From contig JBKOUY010000162.1 of NCBI GenBank assembly GCA_046723645.1, positions 1-7,511 of the forward strand: DNA of 7,511 nt, given 5' to 3'. The notes under the pieces were generated by a model. That model had not been told where the DNA came from, made no database searches, and saw only the letters and a list, made by a program, of their open reading frames with translations. The DNA is from DASQUK01 sp046723645 (GTDB lineage Bacteria > Actinomycetota > Acidimicrobiia > Acidimicrobiales > VFJN01). Position numbers and translations under genes: made by a program. Positions 5,626 to 7,511 of this stretch are shown here, piece after piece; the first letter of the stretch is position 1; every line of letters starts with the position of its first letter.

Positions 5626-6270
5626 ATGACGAAGCTGGCCGGGAGGCGGGTGCTGCTGCGCCCCCTCGTCGCCACCGACTTCCCGGCGTGGCAGGAGGTC
5701 CGGCGCCGCAACGCCGGGTGGCTGACGCCATGGGAGCCGGCCCGCAACCCCGGGCTGCCCGACGTGGTCGAGTCGGCGGATGCGTTCGCCATGCGCTGCA
5801 GTGCACGCGAGCGGGAGCGACAGCTCGGCACCGGCTTCGGGTTCGGGATCTTCGTCGACCCGGCCGAGTCCGGGCCGGGCGGCGTGCGCGCGGGGCGCGG
5901 GCGGCGCCGTGAGGAGCACTTTGCCGGCGAGATCAACCTGTCGTCGGTCCAGCGGGGGCCGTTCCAGTCGGCCTACGTGGGCTACTGGATCGACCAGGCG
6001 CAGGCCGGTCACGGCTACATGCCCGAGGCGCTGGTGGTGGTGGCGCGCTTCGCGTTCGACCACGTGCGCCTGCACCGCATCCAGATCTCGATCATCCCCC
6101 GGAACCAGCGCAGCCGGCGCGTGGTCGAGAAGCTGAAGATCCGCGACGAGGGCATCGCCCATCGCTACCTCGAGATCAACGGGGTGTGGGAGGACCACAT
6201 CCGCTACGCGCTCACGCTCGAGGAGTGGCAGGACCGCCGGGACGAGCTGGTGCGTGAGTGGCTGGCGTGA
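5626..6270 (+). CDS. GNAT acetyltransferase, RimJ/RimL type
   Basis: This 214-residue GNAT-fold protein resembles the RimJ/RimL N-terminal acetyltransferases, which transfer acetyl from acetyl-CoA to protein N-termini or small amines. It shows the N-terminal strand GRRVLLRPLVATDF (6-19), NAGWLTPWEP (29-38), the strand FAGEINLSSV (99-108), YVGYWID (117-123), the acetyl-CoA loop QAGHGYMPEAL (126-136), HRIQISIIPRNQRSRRVVEKL (150-170), and the RimJ-like ending YLEINGVWEDHIRYALTLEEW (181-201). Two oddities: an Arg/Gly-rich insertion at about residues 78-98, and KLKIRDEG where the family usually has KLGF-x-x-EG. The ATG at 5626 begins just before the first conserved strand; longer in-frame extensions overlap the aminotransferase and look unrelated. 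A GGGCGGA stretch (5613-5619) may be a weak ribosome site. It is co-transcribed with its neighbours, and its substrate is unknown. Confidence 0.9.
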   Translation: MTKLAGRRVLLRPLVATDFPAWQEVRRRNAGWLTPWEPARNPGLPDVVESADAFAMRCSARERERQLGTGFGFGIFVDPAESGPGGVRAGRGRRREEHFAGEINLSSVQRGPFQSAYVGYWIDQAQAGHGYMPEALVVVARFAFDHVRLHRIQISIIPRNQRSRRVVEKLKIRDEGIAHRYLEINGVWEDHIRYALTLEEWQDRRDELVREWLA

Positions 6271-6989
6271 GCACGCGCCCCCGCTCCCGCCGGCGGGAGC
6301 GGACGCGGCTCGTGGCCGCGATCCTGGCCATCGCACTCGTGGGCGGGCTCGTCGCCGCCATCGTTGGGGCGATCGGCGGCGGTGACGACGCTGGCGACGG
6401 TGCCGACGGCGAGTCGCTCCCGTCCACGACGGTCGACAGCGGCGGGATCGACGTGTCCGCGCCCGACGGCTGGACCGCCATCCCCGTCGCGAGCCTCGGC
6501 TTCGGCATCGCCGTGCCGCCCGGCTGGGAGGCGACGGTCCTGGCGCCCGAGGTGCTCGAAAGCCTCGAGCGGTCGTCGCCCGCGGTGCCCGGATTCCTCG
6601 ACAACGCCCACGCGGCGGCGGAGGCCGGCGCCGTCTTCTACGCCGCCGGGGTCGACTCGGCCGGCCGGGTGGCGGACGCGAAGGTCCGCGCCGTCCCCGG
6701 GGCGGGCATCTCCACGATCGAGCAGCTCCAGGAGCTCGGCCGCCAGCTCTCCCGCAGCTCCGGCCTCGGCGACGTCCCCGTCGACGTGGTGGACGGCGCC
6801 GACCGCCCCACGGTGCGGATGCAGTACGGCCTCGGCGCCGCGGGCGGTTCCGCGGCGGCCCGGGGCACCGAGACGCTGGTCGCCGGGCCGGACGACATCG
6901 TGTGGTCGGTCATCGTCACCTCCGAGGACGCTGCGACCCACGAGGCCCTGGCCGACGAGATCGCCGGCACGCTCGCTTTCCCGCCCTGA
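6267..6989 (+). CDS. Membrane-anchored protein of unknown function
   Basis: I do not recognise a named family. With GTG at 6267 the product has 240 residues: an Arg-rich N-terminus (STRPRSRRRERTR, 2-14), one hydrophobic segment (LVAAILAIALVGGLVAAIVG, 15-34), an acidic Gly/Asp linker (37-60), then a globular domain (about 61-240). There is no Cys, so it is not a lipoprotein; the positive-inside rule predicts a cytoplasmic N-terminus and an exported C-terminal domain. The domain alternates strands and helices (GWTAIPVASLGFGIAVPPGWEA near its start, VWSVIVTSED near its end), loosely like PsbP/LpqN-type surface proteins, but that is only an impression. GTG at 6267 gives the common 4-bp GTGA overlap with the GNAT stop; GTG at 6258 would add three residues. 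It is probably the last gene of the aminotransferase-GNAT operon. A 22-bp palindrome lies within its first codons. Confidence 0.8.
   Translation: MSTRPRSRRRERTRLVAAILAIALVGGLVAAIVGAIGGGDDAGDGADGESLPSTTVDSGGIDVSAPDGWTAIPVASLGFGIAVPPGWEATVLAPEVLESLERSSPAVPGFLDNAHAAAEAGAVFYAAGVDSAGRVADAKVRAVPGAGISTIEQLQELGRQLSRSSGLGDVPVDVVDGADRPTVRMQYGLGAAGGSAAARGTETLVAGPDDIVWSVIVTSEDAATHEALADEIAGTLAFPP
6281..6302. repeat. Perfect 22-bp palindrome at the start of the membrane-protein gene
   Basis: The half-site CCGCTCCCGCC (6281-6291) is followed directly by its exact reverse complement (6292-6302). It begins 14 nt after the GTG at 6267 and encodes part of the Arg-rich N-terminus. In RNA it could fold into a 9-bp G/C-rich stem with a 4-nt loop just after the start codon; in DNA it could be a dimer binding site. 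Pro/Arg codons and high GC make palindromes easier by chance. Confidence 0.6.
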
Positions 6990-6994
6990 CGTCA
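6987..6994. other. TGACGTCA palindrome holding both stop codons of a convergent gene pair
   Basis: The TGA of the plus-strand membrane-protein gene (6987-6989) and the TGA of the minus-strand crotonase gene (6992-6994, read as TCA on plus) form an 8-bp perfect palindrome with only CG between them. There is no room for an intergenic terminator, so the transcripts must overlap or end inside the opposing gene. Confidence 0.75.
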
Positions 6995-7511
6995 GGACTT
7001 CGTGCTGATCCGCCGGCGGAGTGCGGACAGCCTCTCCTGGAACGCCGGCTGGTTGATCGACCACACCTGGGGCTCGAGCTCGCGTTCGACCGCGGCGTCG
7101 TGATCCGTCACCTGGGCGACGTCGCGCAGGGTCTGCTTCACCCGCTCCACGAGGTCCCGCGGGGCGCGGGCGGGAACCGACGCCATCTCCAGGGCCAGCG
7201 GCAGCAGCTCGTCGTCGGGCGCGCACGACCACGCCAGGCGCGCGCGCTCGGCCTGCCGGCCGTCGAGGACGCGGCCGAACAGCACGAGGGCGGCGGCCGC
7301 CTGGGAGCCGATACGCCGGTCGAGCATCCAGGTGTTCCCGCCGCCAGGGTGGAGCCCGAGATCGATGAAACGGGTGTCGAACCGGGCCGACTCGCCCGCC
7401 AGGATCACGTCGCACACCAGCGCCAGGTTGACCCCGGCGCCCACGGCGGCCCCGTTGACGGCGGCGATGGTGGGCAGCGGCGAGCGGCCGACGCGCAGGA
7501 ACCCCTCGTAG
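6992..7511 (-). CDS. Enoyl-CoA hydratase/isomerase (crotonase) family protein, 5' partial
   Basis: The frame is open to the right edge, reading YEGFLRVGRSPLPTIAAVNG then AAVGAGVNLALVCDV. The N-terminal part lies outside the window; the internal GTG at 7444 is not a real start because it falls inside the conserved NGAAVGAG loop. Crotonase-superfamily features are PTIAAVNGAAVGAG (oxyanion-hole helix), LALVCDVILAGESARF, the second loop GLHPGGGNTWML and the C-terminal helices. The family binds acyl-CoA thioesters and stabilises an enolate. The two catalytic Glu of classical hydratase (rat ECH Glu144 and Glu164) are replaced by Asn (codon 7427-7429) and Phe (codon 7367-7369), so simple enoyl-CoA hydration is unlikely. 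I recall this Asn-type, GLHPGGG crotonase as common in actinobacteria without an assigned reaction. It is convergent with the membrane-protein gene. Confidence 0.9.
   Translation of the reverse strand, partial: YEGFLRVGRSPLPTIAAVNGAAVGAGVNLALVCDVILAGESARFDTRFIDLGLHPGGGNTWMLDRRIGSQAAAALVLFGRVLDGRQAERARLAWSCAPDDELLPLALEMASVPARAPRDLVERVKQTLRDVAQVTDHDAAVERELEPQVWSINQPAFQERLSALRRRISTKS

Noticed and set aside
3093..5936. A 947-codon open frame on the minus strand
   Set aside because: It runs antisense through the well-supported aminotransferase and part of the GNAT gene, and in a different frame through the winged-helix/hydrolase/cyclase gene. The product is low-complexity Arg/Gly/Ala/Pro/His-rich with no motif; long spurious frames are expected at this GC.
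6204..7415. A 403-codon open frame on the minus strand
   Set aside because: It overlaps the membrane-protein gene antisense and the crotonase gene in another frame; the composition is shadow-like and contains no family motif.

Overview
The window is GC-rich (strong G/C bias at third codon positions), densely coded bacterial DNA. The gene families point to a high-GC actinobacterium: DUF1707/LiaF-like protein, DUF501, short Ppx/GppA phosphatase, class III cyclase fusions and an Asn-type crotonase. An uncultured Acidimicrobiia-like lineage is my best guess, by inference from protein style only. Almost every base is coding; intergenic gaps are about 12, 13, 70, 22 and 2 bp. I see no RNA gene, CRISPR array, insertion sequence or convincing terminator.

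Layout. (1) Positions 2-1324 (+): the 3' part of a gene whose product fuses a DUF1707/LiaF-like beta-rich domain, a charged helix, a Pro/Gly-rich linker and a C-terminal class III nucleotide cyclase domain. It begins before the window. (2) 1315-1803 (+): DUF501 protein, overlapping the cyclase stop. (3) 1816-2739 (+): Ppx/GppA exopolyphosphatase. (4) 2753-4447 (-): a three-domain protein made of an OmpR-type winged helix, an alpha/beta hydrolase and a class III cyclase, convergent with ppx. (5) A 70-bp divergent intergenic region with a candidate -10 hexamer on each strand placed for leaderless mRNAs. (6) 4518-5603 (+): class V PLP aminotransferase of the alanine/serine-glyoxylate type. (7) 5626-6270 (+): RimJ/RimL-type GNAT acetyltransferase. 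(8) 6267-6989 (+): membrane-anchored protein of unknown function, overlapping the GNAT stop by 4 bp; 6-8 look like one operon. (9) 6992-7511 (-): C-terminal part of a crotonase-family protein running off the right edge.

How the parts may work together. DUF501 next to ppx is a conserved actinobacterial arrangement, usually downstream of eno and a DivIC/FtsB-like gene. Here a cyclase fusion lies directly upstream, and a second, unrelated cyclase fusion lies directly downstream on the other strand. The most interesting signal is therefore two multidomain nucleotide-cyclase proteins, one with an envelope-stress-type domain and one with its own DNA-binding domain, bracketing a polyphosphate/(p)ppGpp-type phosphohydrolase. 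Both cyclase domains lack the canonical transition-state Asn, and one also lacks the substrate-binding Lys. Their product, or whether they make one, cannot be assumed. The functional link to ppx is inference from proximity only.
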